Shown one piece after another: positions 10,407 to 23,881 of a stretch of DNA of 64,000 bases. The stretch spans positions 599,181-663,180 of the forward strand of contig NW_020194541.1 in the NCBI RefSeq assembly GCF_002865645.1, given 5' to 3'. Source of the DNA: Hyaloscypha bicolor E (taxonomy: Eukaryota; Ascomycota; Leotiomycetes; Helotiales; Hyaloscyphaceae). A program made the position numbers and the translations under genes. The notes beneath the pieces were generated by a model, which saw only the letters and a program-made list of their open reading frames with translations, was not told the DNA's origin and made no database searches. The first letter of the stretch is position 1, and each line of letters starts with the position of its first letter.

Positions 10407-11312
10407 ATGGCGCCATCCAAGAAACGACATCGCCATACAAGGGATCAGCGTGCAGGAAGGGAACGCCATCATGGGAGAGAACACCATAAGGGGAAACTGA
10501 ACCGCTCCCCTTCGCGTGATCCCGTATCTATGCCAGAGACTCCAGAGGTCTTCCGATATGAACAGCTCGATCCTTCAGTGGATTCCATTCGGCTTCTCGA
10601 GCTTGAGCCTGCAGAGAACCCGCAAATACTCAGGTGCAGAATTATCCACGTGCCATTTCGCAACAGGCCTAAATATGAAGCACTGTCGTATACCTGGGGT
10701 TCCCCTGAACTCACCGGCACCATCCTGCTTAACGGGACTCCAATGGCGATCCGACCAAACCTTCACGATGCCTTACTGGCCTTACGGCGAGATCACAAGC
10801 CAAGATTGATCTGGGCCGATGCTATTTGCATCGATCAAAGCAATCTGGCAGAACGCGAACGGCAAGTCCGATTTATGGACTCTATATACGCTCGCGCAGC
10901 AAGAGTCCTGATCTGGCTGGGTGAAGCGGACCAAATGATCCAGACAGCATTCAAGTCTGATTTGGAAAACCTCGAAGAAAGTGAGAGGCACACGTTTTGT
11001 TCCTGGATCTGTGGCCACAAGTATTGGACTCGACTATGGATCATACAGGAAGTTACCCTATCGCAGGATCTGAGAGTCTGTATCGGACGCCACTCCGAGA
11101 AATGGGAAGCATTTCTTGAATCGTTGAACCAACATGCAGGGAAATACGACGAACTAAGTCACCAGATGCGGATAATCAAGAACCTTGATCAGAAACGGAG
11201 GGGTCGTTTGGGTGATACAAGCCGCCTGGAAAAGTTATTAGAAGATTTTCGATACGCCGAATGCCAGGAGCCGAGAGATAGAATATATGGCTTGCTAGGG
11301 TTGGCTCATGTA
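10407..11312 (+). pseudogene. HET-domain (heterokaryon incompatibility) gene, 5' part, split by the giant insertion
   Basis: Starts at ATG 10407 or ATG 10530; the extra 41 residues are strongly basic (KKRHRHTRD...). The HET domain begins around residue 85 and shows YEALSYTWGSPE, LIWADAICIDQSNLAERERQ, MDSIYARAARVLIWLGE, YWTRLWIIQEV and EPRDRIYGLLGLAHV, all canonical HET blocks (PF06985). The frame then enters the insertion at the TA at 11311-11312 and hits a stop at 11331 inside the terminal repeat. The remaining part lies at 36995-37306: joining the two at one TA keeps frame. HET proteins trigger incompatibility or cell death when non-identical strains fuse; this copy cannot be full length in the sequenced strain. 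Confidence 0.85.
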
Positions 11313-11417
11313 CTGAGGCCCATAGCTAGCTAGTCGACAAAACAGAGAAGCGAGATTTGATTTTCTGATTTTCGATTTCTGATTTTCTGATTTCTGATAA
11401 CCGTACATACCTGCCCC
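11313..11417 (+). repeat. Left terminal inverted repeat of the giant insertion
   Basis: Aligned with the reverse complement of the right end, it matches CTGAGGCC, then GCTAGTCGACAAAAC, GAGAAGCGA and GATTTTCTGATTTT without gaps for about 70 bp. A 24-bp stretch of GATTTCT-like repeats follows, then CGTAC.TACCTG.CCC. It is hardly RIP-mutated, unlike the interior. Confidence 0.85.
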
Positions 11418-11433
11418 TCTATTTTTAGGGTAT

Positions 11434-11736
11434 TATAGTAGGGTTTTTTCTCTCTTGTCCCGTGACTACCGTTATGTATCCTGCTTCCCAGGTATACTGG
11501 TACTAGTTTAAGGGATTATATAAGATCTCTATCTATATATATAATTAGCCTTCCTAAGATATTAACTTTCGGAGTTTCTTATTTTTGACTATTTATATTA
11601 TTTTATTACTAGTACTAAGAGTCTTAAGATTATTACTTCTACTTATTTAGCTTCCTATCTTCTTTACCTCTACTTATATATCTAATACCTATATATAATC
11701 CAAAATCTATATAATAATTAAATTCCTATTATATTA
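11434..11736 (+). repeat. 5' LTR of the first gypsy element
   Basis: Aligns with 21830-22132 at a constant offset of 10396. Its first 90 bp keep cytosines (TGTCCCGTGACTACCGTTATG) that are T or A in the other LTR. Confidence 0.85.
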
Positions 11737-14700
11737 GTAATTTAGGAAAGATTTAAATTATAATAGCTAATATCTTTAAATTATATAAGTATTTTCTAGA
11801 TTCTAAAAGCATATTTGCTTTTAGTTATATTTATATATTTTAGCTTTAATTATATAAGTTTTCTAAAGTTAAAATACTAGCTAGTTAGCTATTAATTCTA
11901 TTTATTTATAATTATAGAGATATATTCTTTTATATTAATCTTATAAATAAATTAGCTTATAAAACTATTTCCTTTATTATATCTTTTAATTACTAATTTC
12001 CTTATTATACTTATTTATAATATATATATAATTATTAGGAAATATAGAGATTTCTCTATACTAGCCTATTTTATAGGAAAGCTAGTAGCTTATTTTAAGA
12101 AAGTTAGTATAAAGTTAGCCTATATTAAAATTATAGCTTCGGAAATCTATAATAAAAAACCTTATATTTAGTTCCTCTTTATATAAATAGCTAGATAATC
12201 TATATCTTATTTATTTTATATAAAAAGCTTCTTTACTAAGGCTTTAGAACTAGTTTTTAGAATTAAGGCAATTACTTATATATTATAATCTTCTTAGAAA
12301 ATCAAGTAGTTATTATAAAATTAGAACTTACTATTTTCCTTTATAATATTATTAACTTTAATTACTTAAGCTATCGAGATTATCTTATTTCTAATTATAA
12401 AACTATATTTATTACTATTATTACTTATTTTCTTTATTATATGAGTTCTTACTTATAATCTAAACTTTATTATAACTAATTTCTTTAGCTTTATTTCTAA
12501 TACTAAAATAGATATTACTACTTATTCCCGAAATAATAATAACCCGGCCTTACCTATAATACTAGTAGATCTTTTTATTAATAAAACTTAAACTATATAT
12601 CTTATATAGGTAATATTATTTACTATTACTCCTAAAATACTTTATTTTTAAAGATCTAATATTACTAAATTCCTAAATTAATATAAAAGCTAGTACTAAG
12701 ACTATTATATTATTAGTTTAGCTATAATTTCCTGCCTTCTCTAGTATTATTATATAACTATTATATAGTATATTTATATAATACTAGAATAAGTTTTAAA
12801 TAATTAGGCTATTCTTAAAATTATCTTATATTAGAAGTATTAAAAGAAGAATACTTACTAAATAATAAGAACCCGAGGTTTTATAAAGGCCTTAAAAAAG
12901 AAAGGCTATACTAATAGAATTAACTTATAAAAGTTCTATTAATAATATATTTCCTTTTCTTAATATCTAGTAAATAATTAATTATTTAAAGGCTATACCT
13001 AAATATTTTAGTTTCTTAAAGGAATTTCCTTATTTCTTTATAAAAAGATTATTTAGAAATATAATATAAAGCTTAATATCTCTTATATAATAAATTTCAA
13101 GGCTTTTACCTTAATAGCTATAAAGTATTATAAGTTAGATTAAGCTAATAAAAAAATAACTTATTATTAAGACTATTTTTACTTTTATAATATTCTTATT
13201 AATAGTCTTTAAGCTTAAATAATTACAGAAATAGACCTTATTTGCCTTATTTCTATTTATATAAAACCAGACTATTACTAGCTATTAGTTAGTATATAGC
13301 TTATAGATACTAAAGTTCTTATATTAGATATAGCTAAACTTACTTAAGTTATATAAATATTAGTATTATTTTTTAATAATATTTAGAACTCTTTTCTAAA
13401 TAATAATATACCTAACTCGAGTATATAAATAGTACTTATTAGATTCGCTTCTTTAAATATAGCTCGATTCTCTTAGTTTTATTTACCTATTTCCTAGTAA
13501 GAATTATTAAAACTTACTAGAACTAATCCTAGATATTATTTCTTATATTCTTTTTCTTTTTACTAGTTTATTTAATATCCGGAAATACTAGTTCTTTATA
13601 TAGCAGGAATTATATATTTTAATTAAGTAAATTAGATCTATACTAGCCCTATAAGTTCGAGAAATATAATATTCTAATTTATTTCTAGAATTAATAAAGT
13701 ATAGTAATTTAAGCTATATTCTTAATATATAAATTAGAATATTTATTCTAATTCGGAAACCAAGATCTTTTTTCTTTTTTTAGCTATAAAAAAATATAAC
13801 TTATATATAAATTCTAATAATAAAATAAGAGATTTTATCTAGACTAATAATAAAAATAAATAGGTTATAGTTAGTATTTCTAAAATAAAGAAAAAAAAGA
13901 ATAATAAGCTATATAAAGAACTAAAAGATAATTATAATTAGTATTAGATATTAAAGAATTATTAGGAAAAAGAAACTAGTATTACTATAATATAATATCT
14001 TAGAAATAAGAAATAAATATCTATTATAGCTATAAATAAAAAGAAAAAAAAACTTAATAAGATAGTTTTATATTAGACTAGCTATAGCCTACTTTTATAT
14101 ACTTAACTTTTCTAAGGAATTTTACTATTAAGCCTATAGCTTTACTTATAGCTCTTATTTATCTTTTATCTAATTCTTACCCGAAAGTCTAGTATCTAAT
14201 AAATAAACTTTAGAAAAAGACTAAGCTAGAGCTATTATTAAATAAGATCCTTAATTAGAAAATAAAAAATATTATAACTCGAGAGCTTTTATTAAACTCT
14301 CTAGCTCTTCTAAAGCTAGTTTTCTAGAGCCCTTAATATAACTTATTAGAATCCGGCCCTAGTATTACTATTATTTTTTATAATCTAGAAAGAAATAAAG
14401 AGAACTTATATTATATAGTATTTATATTTAAGCTTAGTATATATTTTAATAAAGCTATTTAAGTTAAGGCTATAATTAATATTAGTACTAAAATTAATAT
14501 TATAACTCAAGGCCTTATAAATAATTATAGTCTTATAATTATAAGAAATTCTTATTTAATCTTAATTTTTTATAATAAGAAATATTATTTTTTTAAAGAA
14601 TTTTATAAAAATATTTAAGTTAAAATTAGAAATATATTATTATATATTTAGATCTTTCTTATTAAAGAAACTAATTATTAACTTATTCTTAAGTAATTCT

Positions 14701-17700
14701 TTATTCTATAAACTAATCTTATTATTAAGTATATCTAATTAGAAGCTATTTATATAATTATTTTTAATACTAGAAAAAATAAGTTTTCTATAAGCTAAGT
14801 TATAAAAGTATCTAATTTATAGAACTAGATTTAAGAAAATATCTTTTTTTTAAATAACTAGAAAATTCTAAAGGAAATATTAGAACTAGAAAAAAAGAGT
14901 TTTTAGGAAATATTTTTATTTCTTTTTTAGGAATTTAAGAGAAAATTATATATATATTTAATTCGGAACCTTTAATAAGTATCTTTTATAATATTTCTTT
15001 ATATATAAATATAAATTATTATATTTCTTTATAATTTAATACTTATTTTTTTATATAATAATAAAGCCTTTTCCTAATAATATTAGTTAATAAGCTATAT
15101 AAACCTATTATAAAGAAAATTTAGCTAGTAAACTTAAATAAAAATACTAGCTTAGCTTCTAAGAAACTAGATAATTAGAAAAAAGTACTAGAAAAGAAAG
15201 AGAATATTAGTATATTAGAAATTAGATATTTTTTTTAGTAATTAATTCCAAAGTTTTCTTATATTATTTCAGGTTTATATTTAATAAAAAAGAAGAAAAA
15301 GGCCTTAAAAATTAGTCCGGAATTATTATATAAGAAAAGAGATTTATTATTTATAATATTAGATAATAGAGAAAGGGCTCTAGCTTAGGATTTTAGTTAT
15401 CTAGGGCTATTAAAACTAGAAATATCTTTACTATTAGAAATTTATATTATCTTATATAAAGCTTAGTAAGAACCTAGCTTTTTAGTACTAAGAGTATTAG
15501 CCCTAGTAATTAATAAGCTTATATAGAAATAACTAGATACGGGAATCTTTAAATATTATAATAGGTCCTATAGAAATCCTTATTTCCTAGTAAGAAAGAA
15601 AGAGGCCTCTAAGTATTATATAATATAAGTAGCTTTATAAGTAAATAAGATTATTATTAGGAATACTAACTTATTTCTAAATATAAATAAGTTCTCGAAA
15701 TACTTTACTAGTTATATAATTATAAGTTTAGTAAATTATTTCTTGAATTATAATTAATTTCCTTTAGCTAAGAAATATAAAAATATAACGGGATTTATAA
15801 CTTTATATAGGTTTCTTTATTATACTAGGATTTTTTAAGGAAATATAAACTTAGTTATTTAGTTTATTTAAATTATATATTATATTTTCCGAGATTTAAT
15901 ATTATTAGTTTATATAGCTTACCTTAATAATATTAGAGTCCGGGGTTCTATTACTACTTATAATAATATTAAAGACCTTTCTAATATCTAAAAATTTATA
16001 TAAGAATATATTTAGAACTTGAACTAGGTTCTTATATTACTAAAATATACTAGATTAATTATATCTAGCCTAAAATTATAATAATATATAAATAGTATTT
16101 AAATTATTAGTTATATTTATTTTTTTTAAAAAAAGATTACTAGAAATTATAAAAATTATTAAAATTCTAGAATAGCTAGCTTCTTAAGATATTATATAAG
16201 CCTATACTTTTATTAGTATTTATATTTATTATTAAATCTGAATTACTTATTTTACTAAGATTATAGCCTTTATTTATAAACTTTTCTAGAAAAATTAGAT
16301 ATTTATCTAGATATATAAATATTAGCTTATAATAGATATTTTTAAAACTCTCTTAATCTCTTTTCTTATATTAGTTATACTAGACTTCTTATTAAATACT
16401 AGATTAATTATTCTTATAATAGATACTAGTCTTACTAAATAAGATATAGTTTTAATATAAATTAGCTAGTATAATAGAAAGTATTATCTTATATAATATA
16501 AAAGTAATTATTAGAATTAAGTTAAGGCATTTTATAATATTATAAAATATAAATATAAGAAGATTTTAAAGATATTTAAAAAATATTATAACTAGTTCTA
16601 TAAAATAAAGTTCCTCTTAGAAACTAATATAAATATTCTAATTATATAGCTTAATAATATTATTTTGGACTTATCCGGATTATTACTTATAAGATAAATT
16701 ACTTAGATCCGGCTATTTAACTTTAATATTAAGTATATAGCTAGAAAGAAATATATAATAGCTAATAGTTTATTATACTAATTATATATAATTCTAGAAA
16801 TAAAGAAAAAGAAAAAGAAAGAGAATATTAAAGACTTTATAAATACCTAATTATTCTTTCTAAGAATTATATTTATTTATATATTTAGCTTAGTATTACT
16901 TACTTAAAATATTTATTCTTATTTAACTATTATTATAGAAAAATAACCCGAAATAAATTCTTATCTAGAAAACTTCTATTTTATATATTACTAATAATAT
17001 ATTTACTAGCTTATTATATTTATTTAGCTAGCTAAATAAAGTACTATGAAATATTAGCTATTTAAGAATAATATTATTAAGTTCCTTATATAAGACAGGA
17101 TACTTTTCTAGTAAAATTAAAATATATCTAGAAAAGTTATTAATTTTCTAGAAAAGCAAGAAGATATTAAAATAATAGCTTATAAGATTAGGGATTATAA
17201 GTCTAGAAAAGCTACTTTTTATAAAATTATAGACCGTTTTTAGTAAAATAAATAATATAAAGATATTAAAATATATATTAAGAATTATAAGTAATATTAA
17301 TTTATAGCTTATATAAAAATAAAAAATAAGCTATATTTTATTTAAGTATAAGTATTATAATATAAGATAATTTTAGATATAGTTTATATATCTTTATATT
17401 TAAGTAAAAATAGGCTAGTACTAGTTAGAGAAAAAGGCTTGGGATAAGTTAAAGAAAAAGTATTAAAGAATACTAATACTTAATTAATTACCTAATTTAT
17501 TTTCAAAAATATTATTTATAAATATAGAGTTTTTCTAGAACTAGTTATAAATAGAAAACCAGAGAATAATAATACTATTATAAAAGAGCTTATAATAATA
17601 TATAAAATCTATTATATTATTATTTCTGCTTTTAATTCTCTAGCTAATAAAATAATTAAAAGAAAATATAAGCCTATAATTACTATTCTAACTAAAGCTA

Positions 17701-18654
17701 CTAAAGATAATATTAATAATTAGGTTTTCTATTTTCTAGCTATATTTTGGGCTAATTAAATAATAACTAAAGTTATTACTAGTTATATATTTTTTTATCT
17801 TAAAAAAGATTAAGAAAGTCTTTTACTAATAAATCTAAATTATTTAATTTAGAATATATTACTATAATATAAAGTTTCTTTTATATCTAACTTATTTACT
17901 ATATATATATAATAGCTTAAGTAAAGAGATATAAACCTAAATAAAGTATTCTTAGTAATATAAAAAGGAAGTATTTAATAATACTTATATCTTAAAGCTA
18001 TTCGGATATTTTTTTATTAGGAATATTATTTTTCTTTATAATATTAGACTAGAAAATAACTATTTATTAAAGCTTTATTATTATTAGAAAGAACTATTTA
18101 GGATCTTTAGGGCTAGCTAGGTAATTAGTACTTTTATAATTATAGAACTAGATAATACTTTCCGAATAAGAACTATAGTTATAAGCTATCTTAAGAAGTT
18201 TATCTTTTATAATACTATTCTAGAAACCTTATATAATTTATATTACTAGAATAAAGAAGTATTAAAGCAGATTTATAGCCTAGTTTAAGGGAAATCTAGT
18301 ATTTATAAGAAAATACTATTTCCGGAAATAGAGATTAGTATTTTAGAGAAAAAGAATATTAATTTAGACTAGGAAAACTAGATTATAACTTAGTAAAAAT
18401 AGTAGAAAAGAAAAAAAGAAATTATAAAAAAAGAAAATTAAACTTATATTCTGGCTAGAACTAGTTTTATAATAATTATTAGGCCTTAAAAAAGAAAATA
18501 AGAAAAAGCAAGAGAAAAATATTATTAAGGGAAGCGGCTATATATAAATTAGATATTTTTTTTATATAAAAGAATATTTCTTATATTTTATTATAATTAG
18601 AAAATCTTAAGAATAATAAGAGAATTAGAAAAAGAAAAGAAATATTATATTATT

Positions 18655-21560
18655 AATTAACTGAAATTAGAAAAAAAAAAAAAAAAAGAAATTTGAAATT
18701 AATATATAGGTATTTATTTATATATATAATAGCTATAAATAGGATTTTATAAGAGAAAATTAATAAAAAGTACTAGTAAATAAAAGATTAATATATTTAA
18801 TTACTAGAAAATATTATAAGTTTCTTAATTTATAGCTCTAAATTCTTAAAAATAATAGAGCAGGAAGTAATTAGAAATAATATTCTTATTTAGCTCTATT
18901 TTATTAACTATATTTAAAGCTCTTATATTTTTATAATAGCCGGAACTTAATAAAGGAAAAAATTACTTTTATTAGATATTAATATATAAGAATTAGAAGT
19001 TAGGATTTACTATTATTAAAACTTGAATTTAAATAAAATTTAGAAAAGAAAAGTTATATAAAAAAAAAAATTATTTTTATAATATATTTAAAGATAATTA
19101 GTATAAGTACTAATATAGAAAAGATATTAGTAGTAAACTTTAAAGTATTAGAACTTAATAATATCTTAGTATCTTATATAGGCTTTATTATTAAGTTAAT
19201 TAACTCTAAAGCCCTATATAATTACTATACTAAGTTCTTGAGTATTAGATAAGTTATAATTATTATTTATAAAGAAATACTTATTATTATAGTTATAAAG
19301 AATATAGTTAGCTTTAAAATAAGTACTAGAAGCTAGAATAAGATTTATAGATATATAAAATAAGATCTATTAGAAAAGAGAAATTATAAAAGGGAAATTA
19401 TATAGAAATAAGAAGAAATATATTACTTATTTATTTAGTATTATAATACTATTATTTACTTTTATAGGCGGCTTATAAACTAGTAAGATAATAGAAAAAG
19501 TATTATTAGGGTTAGCTATAATAAATAGAATATTAGAAAGAAGAGCTTAAATAATAAGGAAATAATAAGAATAATTAATAGATATAAAGACCGGATATAA
19601 ATAAAAGTATTAGAAAGAAGAAATTATTATAGAAAGAAAGATAAAGTAAGAGAAAATAAGAATTAAATTATAAAAGAAATAACTCTAAAGAATTAGAAAA
19701 TAAAATAGATATAATAGAAAGCAGGAAATAATATAGAAGAGTTATATAAGAAAGAAAACAGGCTATTTTAGGAAGAAGTAAAAGAGAATATTAGATAGAT
19801 ATTAAATAAAAAAAGAAAGCTAGAAGAGTATTTTCTTAATTTATTATAAAAAGAATAAGTAATTCTTTAAAAAAGAAAAAGAAAAGAATTAGAAATATAT
19901 AAAAAACTAGGGAATAAGGAAATAGTACTTAGTAGCTTGTCCTTAAATATTAGAAAAAAAGTATTAGATATTAGAAAAGAAGTAATAAAATACTCTTTAT
20001 TTAAAAAAAAGTTAATAATTTTAATAATTTTATAAATACTATAGTTTTATATTTATTACCTAATATATATAAAGAAAAGTTTAGTTTTCTAGAAAAAAAA
20101 AGTATTTTATAGGAAATTACTATAAAAAAGAAAGCTAGATAAAGCAGAAATTAGAAGAAAGAGAGAAATATTATATTACTAATTAATTAAGATTAGGAAA
20201 AAATAAAAGAAGAAAAGAAATTATAAGGTATTTATTTATATATATAATAGCTATATCCGGGATTTTATAAGAAAAAGTTAATAAAGCTAGGAAAAAAATA
20301 TAAAATTAATAAGTAATATTATTTTAAAGCTTAATACTAACTATTAATTTTTGCTACTAAAATACTAGCTTTTTTTAGAAATTATAAACTAGAGAATATT
20401 TAGATATATTATTTTTATCTAGAATTATATTATTTATAAGATTTATTACTCTTATATTTTTATAATAGCCAGGATTTAATAGAAAAGGAACTTTAGGAAA
20501 CTAAGGAACTAAAAGCTTGTTTTTCTAGTTAGAATTTATTATTATTAGTATTTGGATCTAAATAGAATTAGGAAAAGGCAAGTTATATAAAAAGAATATT
20601 TATAAAAGTTATATTTCTAAAAATATCTACTATAGTTAGGACTAAAAAAGTAATATTAGTAGTATTTATTAAAATAGAACTTGTTTTCTTAATAGCTTAT
20701 ATAGGCTTAAGTATTAGTATATATAACTTTAAAGCCTATAATAATTATAGCTTTAAGTTCTTAAGTATAGAAATAAGTATAGTTATTATTAGTAAGCTTA
20801 TTAGTATTATTATTTTAGGTATTAGGAAAATAGAACTTTTTAAAGTAACTAATAATAATAGCAGAAATAGTAAAGTAATTGAAATAGTAATTTAAGATTT
20901 ATTTAAAAAGAAAAATTATAAGTAAGAAATTATATAGTAATAATTAGAGATATATTTATTATATACTTAGCTAGATAATACTATCTTTAATTATTATTAG
21001 GAAAAGAATATTAGGTATTATATTATAGGAAGTATAGCTAGAGGCGAGTTTATTAATTTCTTTAGCTTCCAAGAATTTAATAATATTAGGAAAGGCAGAT
21101 ATAATAATTAATAAATATAGAAGTCGGATATAAATAAAGAATAAAGAAAATTAAGGTTATTATTAGAAAAAGAAGAAAATTATTAGAAATAAGAAAAAGA
21201 GGCCTTTTTATAATAAAGAAGTTTATCTAATATTTATTATAGGATTTCCCTCTTTTAGAAATAGTTATATAAAGGTAATTTATAAATAATTTATATAAAG
21301 ATAATACTATTATAAAAGAAGTAAGAGAATTAGATAAAATATTAGATAAAACAGAAAGAAAGGCTAGAAGATAAGATATTTAGTACTATTATATTAGAAA
21401 TAATAGTATTTTTAGGGAAAAAAATAAGAGAATTAAAGATATATAAAGAATTCAAAAATAAGAATATTATACTAGAATACTTATCTAGGAAAAAAAGAAG
21501 AAAAGAATTAAATATCTCAGATATAAGAGGAAATAAAACTAATATTATTTCTTTATAGCT
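18655..21560. repeat. Two diverged direct copies of a ~1.5-kb module downstream of pol
   Basis: The segment starting near 18655 (ATTAATTAACTGAAATTAG, then GGTATTTATTTATATATATAATAGCTAT) reappears near 20185 (ATTAATTAAGATTAGG, then the same GGTATTTATTTATATATATAATAGCTAT). Correspondence continues, for example TCTTATATTTTTATAATAGCC at about 18910 and 20450, and AGGCTTTATTATTAAGTTAA against AGGCTTAAGTATTAGTATAT. Divergence is far above that of the LTR pair. The product is unrecognisable. Confidence 0.65.
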
Positions 21561-21829
21561 ACTAGGATATAGCTTTTTCCTTTTATTATAAGCTTTTACT
21601 AGTTATAAAAGATATATATAATTCTATTATAACTATTATTATTATATTTATATTCTTTTTTTAGGGAAAAATAAAAGAATAAGAGAAATATAAAGGATTT
21701 TAAATATAAGCTATAAGTTTCTTTAGAAACTATTTGGGTTTCCAGGTTCTATTAGGCTTTATACTTATATAGGCTTAGTATATTCTTTACTATAATTAGG
21801 GAATAATTATAAATAATAAGAGGGAGCTA

Positions 21830-22132
21830 TATAATAGGGTTTTTTTTCTTTTATCCCGTAATTACTATTATATATCCTGCTTTTTAGGTATACTAGTACT
21901 AGTTTAAAGAGTTATATAAGACCTCTATTTATATATATAATTAGCTTTCCCAAGATATTAATTTTCGAAGCCCCTTATTTTTAACTATTTATATTATTTT
22001 ATTACTAGTACTAAGAGTTTTAAAATTATTACTTTTACTTATTTAGCTTCCTATTTTTTTTATCTTTACTTATATATTTAATACTTATATATAGTCCGAA
22101 ATTTATATAATAATTAAATTCCCATTATAATA
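21830..22132 (+). repeat. 3' LTR of the first gypsy element
   Basis: Partner of 11434-11736; essentially every difference in the first 100 bp is C to T or G to A relative to the 5' LTR. It is preceded by a purine run (AATAATAAGAGGGAG) suitable as a polypurine tract. Confidence 0.85.
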
Positions 22133-23618
22133 TATCTTATTATTATTCTAGTAATTTAGTACTTATATTACTAAAAATATTTTATAATAATAATATATAG
22201 CCCAAACTTATAATATATTAATATTATTAATATTTTATTTAATTATATTAAAATACTATAATACTATTATTAAATAAGCTTATATAAATATTTCTTATAA
22301 AATAATTATAATAAGATTAAAAGATTTATAGAAAATTAATATTAATATCTATATAATTAAATACTAATTATAAAAATAAAATATTTAAATATATATTTAA
22401 ATAATAAATATATCTTTTCTTTATATATAGATTATAATTCTATATTATTTAGAAAATATAAATAAGGAAATATTTAAGAATTTTAAGAATTATAGCTATA
22501 TAGCTTTAATTACTAAAGTTATTTATATATATAAAAAGCTTAGTTTTATTTATTATATAACTATAATAAATAAGTAAATAGTAAATAAATAACTATTTAT
22601 AATACTATAAAATAAGCTAAATAATAAATAAATTATAAATTATAGATAATAGTATTTATATATATATTTCTATTAATAAGGTTTACTAGTAACCTAATTA
22701 GTCTTTTTATACTTTACTATTTTATCCTAGCTTAAAAGATTAGAGCCTTATTTACTAATATATTTTATTATTTATAAAAAAAACTTATATATAATATTAT
22801 AACTTCTGGATCCCGAGGTAATTATATTATAAATATAATAGATATAGTTTAAGAAAAAAGAATATATTATATCTAGGCCAGACTAAATTTAGTTAATTAA
22901 TAGATATAATAAACTATTACTATTTGGGATTAAAATATATATTTATATTAATATTTATTTATATAATATTATCTAAATATATATTAGAATCTCTAATTAG
23001 ATTATCTATTTAGTTATATAATAATATCTTTAAATTTATATTTAAATAAGCTATTATTCTTATTTTTTTAGAGCTAATTAAGGCTCTAAACTCTTTCTTA
23101 TTACTAAAGTATACTTTATATTCTTATAAATAGCTAATTTATTAGTTATATATATAGAGAACTATTTTATTTCTAGGAAAAATATTAAGAATTAGTAGAT
23201 TAAATTCTAGTAATAGGAGTTTTAGAAAAGCTAGCTATACTAGTAATATATAAATAATTCTATTTCTTTATATCTGTCTTTTATTTTTTCTATTATTAAA
23301 AGAAAGTATTAAATACTAATAATTATATTACTTTTTATTAAGGCTATTAGATCTAGTATTATAATACCGGATTATATAACTAATTCTAATTAGTATATAT
23401 AGAACTATTTTCAGGAACTAGCCTATATTAGAAATTATAATTACTTTATTAATACTTTATATATAGTAGATCTAAAATAAGATATATAGGTTTATAAACT
23501 TATAAAATATTTATAAGATTAGAAAAAACAAATCTAGGCCTAATATAATAGCTAGTAAACTATTTAGACTATATATAAGGCCCTTAGGCAAGGTATAATA
23601 CTGGGATTATTCTATAAA
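22133..23618. other. RIP-degraded spacer between the two LTR elements
   Basis: About 1.5 kb of AT-rich sequence without recognisable protein traces. It probably belongs to the host insertion. The first bases after the LTR (TATATCTTATTA) resemble the inner continuation of the right terminal repeat (reverse complement TATATCTTACTA). Confidence 0.5.
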
Positions 23619-23881
23619 TATTATTACGGTTATTATAATATATAGTATTAGTAGGGGTTAGACTAGAGCTAGAAAGGTATCTGGTATCTAAATAAGGCAT
23701 CTATAGTTATCTAATTATTATATATAATCCCGAGCTTAAGCTAGTATATAGGCCTATATATAGCTTGTAATTATTTAGATCCGAGGCTCTTTCGGGATTC
23801 TCTTCTTTCTTTAGCTTTAAATTATTAAAATAGAAATAGTCTAACTATATCTTCTAGATCCTAGATCTTATATTTATAATA
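23619..23881 (+). repeat. 5' LTR of the chromovirus-type element
   Basis: 263 bp, aligned end to end with 29487-29749; shared blocks include AGATCCGAGGCT and CCGAGCTTAAGCTAGTATATA. Differences are mainly transitions. Confidence 0.85.

Larger units (their letters stand above)
11434..22132 (+). mobile_element. Ty3/gypsy-type LTR retrotransposon, RIP-inactivated, about 10.7 kb
   Basis: Direct repeats of about 300 bp (11434-11736 and 21830-22132) bound it. Despite pervasive stops, plus-strand translation recovers gypsy reverse transcriptase order around 15.86-16.1 kb (a degraded YLDD box reading YLNN at about 15920, followed by a VRG.ITTYN segment) and an integrase core around 17.62-17.89 kb (ISAFNSLANKIIKRKYKPI, then FWANQITTKVTTSYTFFYL). 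This gives a plus-strand pol with RT before integrase. An unusually long 3' region of about 3.3 kb between pol and the 3' LTR carries two diverged direct copies of a 1.5-kb module. It sits directly against the left TIR, apparently inserted within it. Confidence 0.82.
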
